Assembly: GCA_016200025.1 (NCBI GenBank)
Contig: JACQFO010000008.1
Location: 1-29,140 of the forward strand
DNA length: 29,140 nt
Direction of reading: 5' to 3'
From: Nitrososphaerota archaeon
GTDB lineage: Archaea > Thermoproteota > Nitrososphaeria > Nitrososphaerales > Gagatemarchaeaceae
Of this stretch, positions 14,245 to 21,330 are shown piece after piece. A program made the position numbers and the translations under genes. Each line of letters opens with the position of its first letter. Position 1 is the first letter of the stretch. The notes beneath the pieces were generated by a model. The model did not search any database, was not told where the DNA came from, and worked only from the letters and a program-made list of their open reading frames with translations.

Positions 14245-15240
14245 ATGTCTGAAGAGGTCTTCGACATCACAATCGTAGGCGCCGGACCCAGCGGGCTCTT
14301 CGCTGCATTCTACGCAGGCCTCAGACAGATGAAGACGAAGATTATCGATGCGCTGGAGGAACCGGGGGGGCAGGTTGCCGTCCTTTACCCCGAGAAGTAC
14401 ATCTTCGACGCTCCGGGCTTCTCCAAGATCCTGGCCAAGGAGCTCGTAAGGAACCTGGTCGACCAGGCGTTCCAGTACAACCCGACGGTCGTACTCGGGG
14501 AGAGGGTCACGACGATGGCGAAGAATGACGGGGTCTTCGAGCTGGGCACCGACAAGGGGACGAAACACCTCTCGAAGGCGGTGCTGATCGCCGCGGGAGT
14601 GGGGGCCTTCTCGCCCAACAGGCTGGAGGCTGCCGGGGCTGGGGACTACGAAGGGAAGGGAGTTTTCTACTTCGTAAAGGACAAGAGCGTCTTCAGGGAC
14701 AAGAGACTACTGATAGTGGGAGGCGGCGACTCTGCTGTGGACTGGGCCCTCAACATCAAGGACATCGCCAAGAAGATCACCCTGGTCCACAGGCGCGACG
14801 TCTTCAGGGCCCACGAGCAGAGCGTCGCCGAGCTCATGAAGTCGGGCGTCGACCTCAGGCTCTTCTACGAAGTAAAGAGCGTGGCCGGGGACGGGAAGAA
14901 GCTGACACAGGCTGTCGTCTTCGACAACAGGACGCGCGCAGAGACGACCCTGGAAGTCGATGCGATCCTGGTCAACATCGGATTCAGGGCAGACCTGGGG
15001 CCCATAAAGGACTGGGGGCTCGAGATCGACGGCAGGGAACTGAGGGTAAACGGAAAGATGGAGTCGAACATCCCGGGTGTCTACGTCGCCGGCGACATCG
15101 CCGGGCCCATGGACGGGGTCAAGCTCAACCTGATCGCCACCGGATACGCCCAGGCGGCGCTGGCGGTGAACGTTGCAAAGGCCTACGTGGACCCGAACTC
15201 GAAGATCTTCCCAGGCCACAGCAGCGAGATGAAAAGGTAG
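14245..15240 (+). CDS. Thioredoxin-reductase-like ferredoxin-NADP(+) oxidoreductase
   Basis: The 331-aa protein has FDITIVGAGPSGLFAAFYAG (FAD Rossmann, about residues 6-25), EEPGGQVAVLYPEKYIFDAPGF, LLIVGGGDSAVDWAL (NADPH motif, about 153-167) and VYVAGDI near 282, followed by a C-terminal tail beginning GPMDG. The CxxC redox pair of true thioredoxin reductases is absent, and the sequence matches the YumC-like ferredoxin-NADP reductases. These pass electrons between ferredoxin and NADP(H). The ATG at 14245 has a TATA box 31 nt upstream. It ends one base before the convergent L15e gene. Confidence 0.9.
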   Translation: MSEEVFDITIVGAGPSGLFAAFYAGLRQMKTKIIDALEEPGGQVAVLYPEKYIFDAPGFSKILAKELVRNLVDQAFQYNPTVVLGERVTTMAKNDGVFELGTDKGTKHLSKAVLIAAGVGAFSPNRLEAAGAGDYEGKGVFYFVKDKSVFRDKRLLIVGGGDSAVDWALNIKDIAKKITLVHRRDVFRAHEQSVAELMKSGVDLRLFYEVKSVAGDGKKLTQAVVFDNRTRAETTLEVDAILVNIGFRADLGPIKDWGLEIDGRELRVNGKMESNIPGVYVAGDIAGPMDGVKLNLIATGYAQAALAVNVAKAYVDPNSKIFPGHSSEMKR

Positions 15241-15241
15241 C

Positions 15242-15703
15242 CTAGACCGTTATGCCCAGGGCCCTTCTGTAGTCGTAGTCCTTCCTTACAGCCGGGTGGA
15301 GCGGGTCGATCAGGACGCATTCGTACCAGGCGTGGATCCCGTCCTGCCACACTGGGTAGGACCCGATAAGCTTCATGTTCGGGTGCCTCTCCGAGACCCT
15401 TCGCTCTGCGACGGCCTGCGAAGAGACCGCGGACTTGATCTTCAAGACTCCCATGTGCTTTGGCCTCCTGCCGGAGGTGGGCCGCTGCTTCCTCATCCCT
15501 CCCCTCGAGACGCGCATCCTCACTACTATCACTCCTTCCTTCGCCTTGTAACCCATCGACCGGGCGCGGTCCAGGCGCCACGGGCGCTCGACCCTCAGCA
15601 TGGCAGGCTCCCTCCTCAGTTCCACTGCCCTCTCCCTGATGTTTCCGGCCTTCTCATGGAAGATGCTCTGCCAGGTCTTCGAAATCTCTCTGTACATGGG
15701 CAT
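15242..15703 (-). CDS. rpl15e: 50S ribosomal protein L15e
   Basis: The 153-aa protein begins MPMYREISKTWQ and includes RPWRLDRARSMGYKAKEGVIVVRMRVSRGG, RRPKHMGV and LIGSYPVWQDGIHAWYECVLIDPLHPAV, the conserved L15e core. It is present only in archaea and eukaryotes. The ATG at 15703 lies about 29 nt after a TATA-like CGTTTATTT. The downstream convergent flavoprotein ends 2 nt away. It is a complete gene of normal length. Confidence 0.97.
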   Translation of the reverse strand: MPMYREISKTWQSIFHEKAGNIRERAVELRREPAMLRVERPWRLDRARSMGYKAKEGVIVVRMRVSRGGMRKQRPTSGRRPKHMGVLKIKSAVSSQAVAERRVSERHPNMKLIGSYPVWQDGIHAWYECVLIDPLHPAVRKDYDYRRALGITV

Positions 15704-15727
15704 CGAGGCGCCTCGTTCTCAGTAGCC

Positions 15728-15736
15728 AAATAAACG
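15728..15736 (-). promoter_or_regulatory. TATA box of rpl15e
   Basis: The minus strand reads CGTTTATTT, centred about 29 nt upstream of the ATG at 15703. Confidence 0.6.
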
Positions 15737-15748
15737 TTCTTGGCCGCT

Positions 15749-16660
15749 TCAGCGACCGGAGAAGAAGGACGCCACCTTCTGGCCGACTGACGCTATGGCA
15801 TCGGACTGGGCCTCCTCTGTCTGGCCTCCGATGTGCGGGGTCAGTATCGTCCGGGGTGCCTTCAGAATCGAGCCCGAGGGAGGCTCGTCCTCGAAGACGT
15901 CGAGGGCTGCTCCACCGATCGTGCCCTGCCCCAGCGCTGCCGCAAGGCTCTCCTCGTCCACGACCCCTCCCCTGGAAGTGTTGATCAGAAAGGCGGTCCT
16001 CCTCATCAGGGATAGCTTGGACCTCCCTATGAGGTGCCTCGTCTCCGCGGTCATGGGGACGTGGAGGGTAACGAAATCCGAGGAGCGGAGTAGTTCGTCC
16101 AATGGAACGACCCGGGCCCCGAGGCCGGAGGTCACCTCCTGGGGAAGTTCGATGACATCGTAGACAAGCATGGTCATCCCCAGCGACTTTGCGACCTCGG
16201 CGATCCTTCGCCCTATCCTCCCCAGTCCCACTATGCCGAGGGTCTTCCCCTTGAGCTCGGAGCCGGTCAGGGCGTTCTTCTCCCACCTTCCTGCCTTCGT
16301 TGACGAGTCGGCGTCGACGAGGCGCCTGCTCAGAGCTAGCATCAGGAGGATCACGTGCTCGGAGACTGCCTCGACGAGCGACTCGGGGCTGTTGACCACT
16401 TGAATTCCCCTGGACTTCGCGTACTCCACATCTATGTTGTCCAGACCCGTTCCAGGCCTGGCGACGAGCCTCAGGCGTGAGGCGCTGTCCAAGACCTCCC
16501 TGTCGACCTTTGTCCGGCTCCTGACAATGATTGCGTCGTAGTCCCCGACGATGCGAAGAAGCTCCTCTCTGGTGATGGTCGGCCGGTAGTCAGCTTCGAT
16601 CGGGCTGCCAAGGCCGAGCTTGGCGACCTCCACCTGGTCGCAGATCAGGACCTTGACCAA
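15749..16660 (-). CDS. D-3-phosphoglycerate dehydrogenase-like 2-hydroxyacid dehydrogenase
   Basis: The start is TTG 16660 (303 aa). The catalytic Arg lies in LVARPGTGLDNID (SerA signature, about residues 86-98) and NAD is bound by LGIVGLGRIGRRIAE near 145-159. INTSRGGVVDEESL and ALDVFEDEPP carry the Arg/Glu region, and TPHIGGQTEEA has the catalytic His. It lacks the C-terminal ACT and intervening domains of long SerA, so it is the short form. It could act on 3-phosphoglycerate in serine synthesis, or on another 2-oxoacid/2-hydroxyacid pair. The gene starts 4 nt after the FAD protein, forming an operon. Confidence 0.88.
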   Translation of the reverse strand: MVKVLICDQVEVAKLGLGSPIEADYRPTITREELLRIVGDYDAIIVRSRTKVDREVLDSASRLRLVARPGTGLDNIDVEYAKSRGIQVVNSPESLVEAVSEHVILLMLALSRRLVDADSSTKAGRWEKNALTGSELKGKTLGIVGLGRIGRRIAEVAKSLGMTMLVYDVIELPQEVTSGLGARVVPLDELLRSSDFVTLHVPMTAETRHLIGRSKLSLMRRTAFLINTSRGGVVDEESLAAALGQGTIGGAALDVFEDEPPSGSILKAPRTILTPHIGGQTEEAQSDAIASVGQKVASFFSGR

Positions 16661-16664
16661 GTCA

Positions 16665-17885
16665 TCAGACGCTCCAACCGAGTCCCTGCCTAACGGCCTC
16701 GGCGACGAGCGATATATCGGTTGAATCTGCAGAAGACAGGTCTGCGAGGGCGCTCAGGTGCGCGGACTGGCCGACGGCGACGGCGAGGGCCGCGGAGTGC
16801 CCCGGACCGAGCCCCGCAGACTGTATTCCCAGGAGCCTGAGAGAGCGCCTCTCGTACACAACGCAGCAGAGGGCCGAGGACCCTCTCCGAACCACGACCC
16901 TCGAGGCATCGAGTCCCGCCAGCGCTGCCTCTTCCAAGCTTTGGCCAGTGGCGGAGAACGCCAGGCCGAAGAGCTCCTCGCTCCAGGAAGGACTGCATCT
17001 CAGGGAGAGGATACCGCCAGCTGCGTTGGCCCCGGCCACCCTTCCCGGCGACGACGAGGTCCTGGAGATCCCTGGGCACGGGGGACGAAGCGCGGGTTCG
17101 GAGCAGGAGCCCGCAGCGTAGAGCCCAGGGGAGCTGGACGACTGGTCCTCCTCCACCCTGATGCCCCGAAGCCGACCGAGGGTGACAGGGACCCTGGGAA
17201 GACGTGGAGACAATTCGGGCAGGACGAGGAGGGCCTCGCAGGCGTGCACTCGCCCCCCTGAGACGACAGCCTGAACCCTGCCTTGGCCTGCGGCGGCCTC
17301 GACCTGGCCTTGCACAATCGAGACGCGCCTCGCTGCTGCGGCCGACACGAGCATGGAGTCGACCTCGGTGAGGCCTGCTAGTGGGCGCCTTCGGAGGAGG
17401 GTCACCCCCAGGCCCCTGGACGAGAGCCTGTCAGCGACACGGAGAGCCAAGATTCCTTCGCCTTGGACTACGACCCAATCCGCGGAACCAACGTGCCTGC
17501 CCGCCTCGACATATGCCTGCGGTCCGTCTAGGACATAGACTCCTGTCTTTCCTGAACCGACGAAACGGGAGAGAGCGGGACTGCTCCCGGTGGCAACGAC
17601 TACTGCGTCGAAGCGCCTCCGGACCCTAGACCCTGAGACGACGAGGCCCTGGTCCACTGACAACACCGTCTCGCCGAGGAGGACCTCCACGCCCTCCGCT
17701 TCTAGGAGGCTATGGGTGTCTCGGATTGGAGGAGGGCTGGACGTGAGGAGGTCGGGCCAGGAGTTCCTCCAATCCGGGACCCGCGATGCGCCTTCGAAGA
17801 GCGTCACCTTCGCTCCCTTTGAGGCGGCTTCGAGCCCGGCTTCGACGCCCGCACGGCCGCCGCCCACGACGCCAACCCGAACCAT
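16665..17885 (-). CDS. FAD-dependent pyridine nucleotide-disulfide oxidoreductase-like protein, without the redox cysteine
   Basis: The 406-aa protein starts VRVGVVGGGRAGVEAGLEAASKGAKVTLFEGASRV, a two-nucleotide-binding Rossmann motif. VVVATGSSP follows near 95, a second NAD motif near 137-153, and a GLYAAGSCSEP block near 250, as in pyridine nucleotide-disulfide reductases. The CoA-disulfide reductase/Nox-type cysteine expected near residue 42 is absent (RVPDWRNSWPDLLTS), and no CxxxxC pair is seen. The C-terminal domain ends in alternating hydrophobic helices, with an isolated CC in SSALCCVVYERRS. The ATG at 17885 is leaderless from the TATA box at 17910-17915. It is co-oriented with, and 4 nt from, the SerA-like gene. 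Reaction unknown. Confidence 0.8.
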   Translation of the reverse strand: MVRVGVVGGGRAGVEAGLEAASKGAKVTLFEGASRVPDWRNSWPDLLTSSPPPIRDTHSLLEAEGVEVLLGETVLSVDQGLVVSGSRVRRRFDAVVVATGSSPALSRFVGSGKTGVYVLDGPQAYVEAGRHVGSADWVVVQGEGILALRVADRLSSRGLGVTLLRRRPLAGLTEVDSMLVSAAAARRVSIVQGQVEAAAGQGRVQAVVSGGRVHACEALLVLPELSPRLPRVPVTLGRLRGIRVEEDQSSSSPGLYAAGSCSEPALRPPCPGISRTSSSPGRVAGANAAGGILSLRCSPSWSEELFGLAFSATGQSLEEAALAGLDASRVVVRRGSSALCCVVYERRSLRLLGIQSAGLGPGHSAALAVAVGQSAHLSALADLSSADSTDISLVAEAVRQGLGWSV

Positions 17886-17908
17886 GCGGGGAGCGGACCT
17901 GCCTGAGG

Positions 17909-17916
17909 GTTATAAC
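17909..17916. promoter_or_regulatory. Palindromic shared TATA box of ychF and the FAD oxidoreductase gene
   Basis: TTATAA (17910-17915) reads the same on both strands. Its centre is about 27 nt from the GTG of the YchF gene at 17939 and about 27 nt from the ATG of the divergent flavoprotein at 17885. Confidence 0.65.
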
Positions 17917-17938
17917 GGACGGAGCCCAGGCGCCGCGC

Positions 17939-19144
17939 GTGATTGTGGGGGTCGTCGGCAAACCTAATGTCGGGAAGTCCACCTTCTTCGCGGCCGCCAC
18001 CCTCAAAGAAGTCCAAATCGCGGACTACCCGTTCACCACCATCCAGCCCAACGTCGGAGTGGCCTATCTGAAGACGAAGTGCGTCTGCAGGGAGCTGGGC
18101 GTGACGGACAAGCCTCGCAATTCCCTCTGCGTCGACGGGAACAGGCTGATCCCGGTGAAGCTCGTCGACGTGGCCGGCCTGGTACAGGGCGCGTCGGAGG
18201 GCAGGGGGCTGGGGAACCGGTTTCTGGACGAGATAAGACAGGCCGACGCCCTTGTGCACGTGGTCGACGCCTCCGGGTCGACGGACCTCGAGGGGAGGAA
18301 GGTGCCGGCAGGGAGCCACGACCCGGCCGAGGACATCGAGATGGTGGAGCGCGAGTTCGACCTTTGGGTCTGCGGGTTGCTCAAGAAGGACTGGGAGAAG
18401 GCGTCGAGGGCAGTCGAACAGGCGGGCGGCAAGAAGGTCGAGCACCTGGCGGAGAGGCTCTCAGGACTCTCGGTCACGCTGGCGGACGTCGAGCAGGTGG
18501 TGCTTCACCTTGGCCTGAGGACTGAGAAGCTGACGGCTTGGAGCGACTCCCAGCTGATGGACTTCGTGGTCGGGATCAGGAAACTGACCAAGCCTTCGCT
18601 CATTGCGGCGAACAAGGCGGACCTTCCCACTTCGGGGTCGAACATCCAAAAGCTCGAGAAGAGCGGAAGAAAGGTCGTCCCATGCGCGTCGGAGGCAGAA
18701 CTTCTGTTGAGGAGGGCGTCGGAACACGGGCTTGTCAGGTACTTCCCCGGCGACGCCAGCTTCTCTGTGCCAGCCGCTGAGAAATTGAGCCAGGCCCAGG
18801 CCGAGGCCCTGAGGATGGTGGAGCAGAAGGTGATGAAGGCCTACGGGGGCACTGGCGTCCAGACCTCGATCAACGAAGCCTTCTTCGGCCTGCTGAACGC
18901 GATAGTCGTCTTTCCCGTCGAGGACGAGACGAAGTTCTCAGACAAGGCGGGCAACGTCCTTCCCGATGCCTATGTGATGAGGGGAGGGTCCACGGCCCTA
19001 GACCTCGCGAGGACTGTGCACAGCGAGCTGGCTGAAAGTTTCCTCTATGCAGTCGACGCGAGGAATGGCCGAAGACTGGGGGCGGACCACAGGCTCGAGA
19101 ATAGGGACGTTGTGAAGGTCGTGTCAGGCGGCAAGCGGGGCTAG
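17939..19144 (+). CDS. ychF: YchF/Ola1-family Obg-like GTPase
   Basis: The start is GTG 17939 (401 aa), leaderless; upstream in-frame sequence is rejected because it lies within the divergent gene. The G1 loop GKPNVGKST is near residue 7, followed by the YPFTTIQPNVGVAY switch region. DVAGLVQGASEGRGLGNRFLDEIR is G3, and NKAD is G4 at about residue 222. A C-terminal TGS-like domain starts with DEAKFS-like sequence (VEDETKFSDKAGNVLPDAYVMRGGSTALDLARTVHSELAES). These are the features of the archaeal YchF group, which acts on ribosomes. The 3' end overlaps rps3ae by 21 nt on the opposite strand. Confidence 0.95.
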   Translation: MIVGVVGKPNVGKSTFFAAATLKEVQIADYPFTTIQPNVGVAYLKTKCVCRELGVTDKPRNSLCVDGNRLIPVKLVDVAGLVQGASEGRGLGNRFLDEIRQADALVHVVDASGSTDLEGRKVPAGSHDPAEDIEMVEREFDLWVCGLLKKDWEKASRAVEQAGGKKVEHLAERLSGLSVTLADVEQVVLHLGLRTEKLTAWSDSQLMDFVVGIRKLTKPSLIAANKADLPTSGSNIQKLEKSGRKVVPCASEAELLLRRASEHGLVRYFPGDASFSVPAAEKLSQAQAEALRMVEQKVMKAYGGTGVQTSINEAFFGLLNAIVVFPVEDETKFSDKAGNVLPDAYVMRGGSTALDLARTVHSELAESFLYAVDARNGRRLGADHRLENRDVVKVVSGGKRG

Positions 19145-19747
19145 GGGCTCGGCTCGCTTCTGGTCCGGCCTTGAGATCAGCTTGCTCTTCCTGACGCCCA
19201 CGTGCCTGAGATGAGTGATCTTCTTCGCCTCGTTGTAGACGTCCGAGGCGACCTTCTGCAGCACCAGTTCCTGCGCGAAGCCTTCGTAGTTCATGCCGGA
19301 GGCCTTCTCGGAGATGACCTTGTCCATCATCACCCGGAGGTCGTGCTTCTTGGAGCTGTTCATCTTCCCTTGGGATAGGGCGGTGCAGTATACGCGCACC
19401 ACGTATCCGTCCTTGGTCGTGTAGTCCCTGATGAAATCCGCCATGGAGGAGCCTCGCCTGATCAGGCTTCTGAGGAACTCCCTGGAGTACTCGTGGCCCT
19501 TGAAGATGGTGTGGGCGGTCTCCCCTTCGACCCTGTCAATCTGGAAGAAGAGCTTGAACGCGTAGTGTTGGGGGTCCTGCTTGAGGATGTCGTAGAGCGT
19601 CGTCTCTATGACCCTGCCCGAAGGCTTCTCGACGTCTGTGAGAGGAACCCTCGCAATCGGGGCGTTGCCGAAGGACGTGGATGCGGTCACAGTGACCCAA
19701 GACTTCAGCTTCCACTTGTCCCTGACCTTCGCGACCTTCTTCGGCAC
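19124..19747 (-). CDS. rps3ae: 30S ribosomal protein S3Ae
   Basis: The 207-aa protein begins (GTG) MPKKVAKVRDKWKLKSWVTVTASTSFGNAPIA. It includes PSGRVIETTLYDILKQDP, KLFFQIDRVEGETAHTIFKGHEYSREFLRSLIRRGSSMADFIRDYTTKDGY and LRVMMDKVISEKASG, the conserved S3Ae core. The protein is specific to archaea and eukaryotes. A TATA-like GTTATAAGCC lies about 29 nt before the start. Its 3' end overlaps ychF by 21 nt. Confidence 0.97.
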   Translation of the reverse strand: MPKKVAKVRDKWKLKSWVTVTASTSFGNAPIARVPLTDVEKPSGRVIETTLYDILKQDPQHYAFKLFFQIDRVEGETAHTIFKGHEYSREFLRSLIRRGSSMADFIRDYTTKDGYVVRVYCTALSQGKMNSSKKHDLRVMMDKVISEKASGMNYEGFAQELVLQKVASDVYNEAKKITHLRHVGVRKSKLISRPDQKRAEPLAPLAA

Positions 19748-19770
19748 TTTCAGGCGACCCGCCCGTCTCG

Positions 19771-19780
19771 GGCTTATAAC
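19771..19780 (-). promoter_or_regulatory. TATA box of rps3ae
   Basis: The minus strand reads GTTATAAGCC, centred about 29 nt upstream of GTG 19747. Confidence 0.6.
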
Positions 19781-19781
19781 C

Positions 19782-21062
19782 TCACTGCCGGGAAAGCGTC
19801 TCTGTCTTGCCCATGTAGGGCCTCAAGGCCTTCGGGATCTTGACCGAGCCGTCCTTCTGTTGGAAGTTTTCGACCAGGGCCACCAGGGTTCTCGTGACGA
19901 CGGCCGTCGAGTTCAGGGTGTGGACCAGGGTCGTGGGTTGGTTCTGCTTGTCCCTGTACCTGATGGACAGGCGCCTGGACTGGAAGTCGGTGACGTTGCT
20001 CGCCGAGGCCATCTCCCTGTACTTCTTTTGCCCCGGGAGCCATGCCTCCAGGTCATAGGTCTTCGCGGACATGAATCCAGTGTTTCCGCTGCAAAGGACG
20101 ACGACCCTGTAGGGCATCTCGAAGTCTTTGTAGATCTGCTCGGTGTTCGAGATCAGCTCCTCGTGGATCTTCCAGCTCTCCTCGGGCCTGGAGAAGACCA
20201 CCTGCTCCACCTTGTAGAACTGGTGGACGCGGAAGATCCCTTTGGTGTCTTTGCCGTGGGCCCCAGCCTCCACCCTGAAGCATGGGCTGAGGCCTGAGTA
20301 GCGGACAGGGAGCTTCGAACCTTCCATGATCTCGTCACCGTGCATCGCGACCATGGGATGCTCGGAGGTGGCGATCAGGTGGAGGTCTTCGCCTTCGACC
20401 TTGTAGATCACCGGCCCGAAGTCGTCCAGGTTGACGACCCCTTCGTAGGAGGCCCGGTTCAGCATGAACGGAGGTTCGACAGCCGTGAATCCGCGCTCGG
20501 CGAGGAAGTCGAGGGCGTATCTGAGGATGGCGTGCTCAAGCCTGACCGCGTCTCCCTTCAGGAAGAAGAACCTGGCGCCGGCGACCTTGGCGGCCCTCTC
20601 CATGTCGATCATCCCGAGGCCGGCGAGGATGGCGATGTGGTCCCTGGGCTCGAAGTCGAAGTCTGGCTTTCTGCCGACGGTCCTGACCACTATGTTCTGT
20701 GCCTCGTCCTTTCCGGTGGGGACGCTCTCGTGGAGGACGTTGGGCAGGCCCATGAGTATCTTTGTGAGCCTTGAGCGCCTCTCCTCTGCCCTGGCTTCGA
20801 GTTCCTTGATCTGTTGGGGGATGTCCTTGACCTCGTCGAGCTTCTCTTCCGGCGACGAGCCTTTTTTCTTCAGGCCGGCTATCTGGGCCGTGAGCTCGTT
20901 CTGCCTGTGCCTCAGGGTGTCCACCTCCAATTTTAGCTTCCTCCATTCCGTGTCGGCCTTCGCCGCTTCCTCAACGAGGGGTTTTTTGTCACCCGCGCCC
21001 CGCTTCTCCAAGCTCGAGGCGACGGTCGCCGGTTCTTCCCTCACTAGTCTAATGTCGATCAA
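19782..21062 (-). CDS. serS: Seryl-tRNA synthetase
   Basis: TTG 21062 gives 426 aa and the usual N-terminus LIDIRLVREEP. Residues of about 25-100 form the long antiparallel coiled-coil arm that contacts the tRNA extra arm. TSEHPMVAMHG, FRVEAGAHGKDTKGIFRVHQFYKVE (class II motif 2) and SNVTDFQSRRLSIRYR with HTLNSTAVVTRTLVALVEN (motif 3) follow in order. It is of the standard type, not the rare methanogen form. The start overlaps the end of the Pcc1-like gene by 14 nt. A TATA-like CTTTTATCG within that gene could also drive it alone. A 10-codon in-frame extension to 21092 is rejected. Confidence 0.96.
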   Translation of the reverse strand: MIDIRLVREEPATVASSLEKRGAGDKKPLVEEAAKADTEWRKLKLEVDTLRHRQNELTAQIAGLKKKGSSPEEKLDEVKDIPQQIKELEARAEERRSRLTKILMGLPNVLHESVPTGKDEAQNIVVRTVGRKPDFDFEPRDHIAILAGLGMIDMERAAKVAGARFFFLKGDAVRLEHAILRYALDFLAERGFTAVEPPFMLNRASYEGVVNLDDFGPVIYKVEGEDLHLIATSEHPMVAMHGDEIMEGSKLPVRYSGLSPCFRVEAGAHGKDTKGIFRVHQFYKVEQVVFSRPEESWKIHEELISNTEQIYKDFEMPYRVVVLCSGNTGFMSAKTYDLEAWLPGQKKYREMASASNVTDFQSRRLSIRYRDKQNQPTTLVHTLNSTAVVTRTLVALVENFQQKDGSVKIPKALRPYMGKTETLSRQ

Positions 21063-21330
21063 GCCGCTTCTGGGACAGTGGCGCCCCGCCACCCGATAAA
21101 AGCCATACTTCCTGGAAGAGAGAGACGTCGCGCAGTATGGAAACGGCTGTCGAGAGGGCCGTAGAGGGGCTCTCTGAAGTTGCCCTGAAGACCGTGGACC
21201 TGCCCCTCCTTTGGGAGGAGAATCGGAGCCCCTTGGGGTTCCCTTCGTTGTCTGGCGCCAGGACGGAGCCCAGCGCTCCGCTGGTCCTCGCGGACGAGGC
21301 TGTGATGGCCAGCACTACTTCGGTCTTCAA
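21049..21330 (-). CDS. Pcc1-like KEOPS subunit (predicted)
   Basis: The start is TTG 21330, overlapping the stop of the RecJ-like gene by 4 nt (TTGA). The 93-aa product has SVLAPDNEGNPKGLRF, then RGRSTVFRATSESPSTALSTAVSILRDVSLFQEVWLL. This is the arrangement of Pcc1: a strand with L-x-P-D-N, a second strand, and a helix with STALSTAVSIL. Pcc1 dimerises and links KEOPS to tRNA for threonylcarbamoyl-adenosine-37 synthesis; Kae1 and Bud32 lie about 2 kb upstream on the same strand. The tail SGGGAPLSQKRLDRH is unlike Pcc1 and overlaps serS. The opposite-strand ORF here has no recognisable domain. Assignment is from a remote pattern match. Confidence 0.65.
   Translation of the reverse strand: MKTEVVLAITASSARTSGALGSVLAPDNEGNPKGLRFSSQRRGRSTVFRATSESPSTALSTAVSILRDVSLFQEVWLLSGGGAPLSQKRLDRH
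21094..21104 (-). promoter_or_regulatory. Internal TATA-like element upstream of serS
   Basis: The minus strand reads GGCTTTTATCG inside the Pcc1-like gene, about 37 nt before TTG 21062. It could give serS a second transcript. Confidence 0.35.

Noticed and set aside
14245..15240. Thioredoxin reductase
   Set aside because: No CxxC redox pair. The sequence fits ferredoxin-NADP reductases of the same fold.
17786..17938. Upstream extension of the YchF GTPase
   Set aside because: The extension runs into the divergent flavoprotein and across the shared TATA box. The G1 loop starts directly after GTG 17939.
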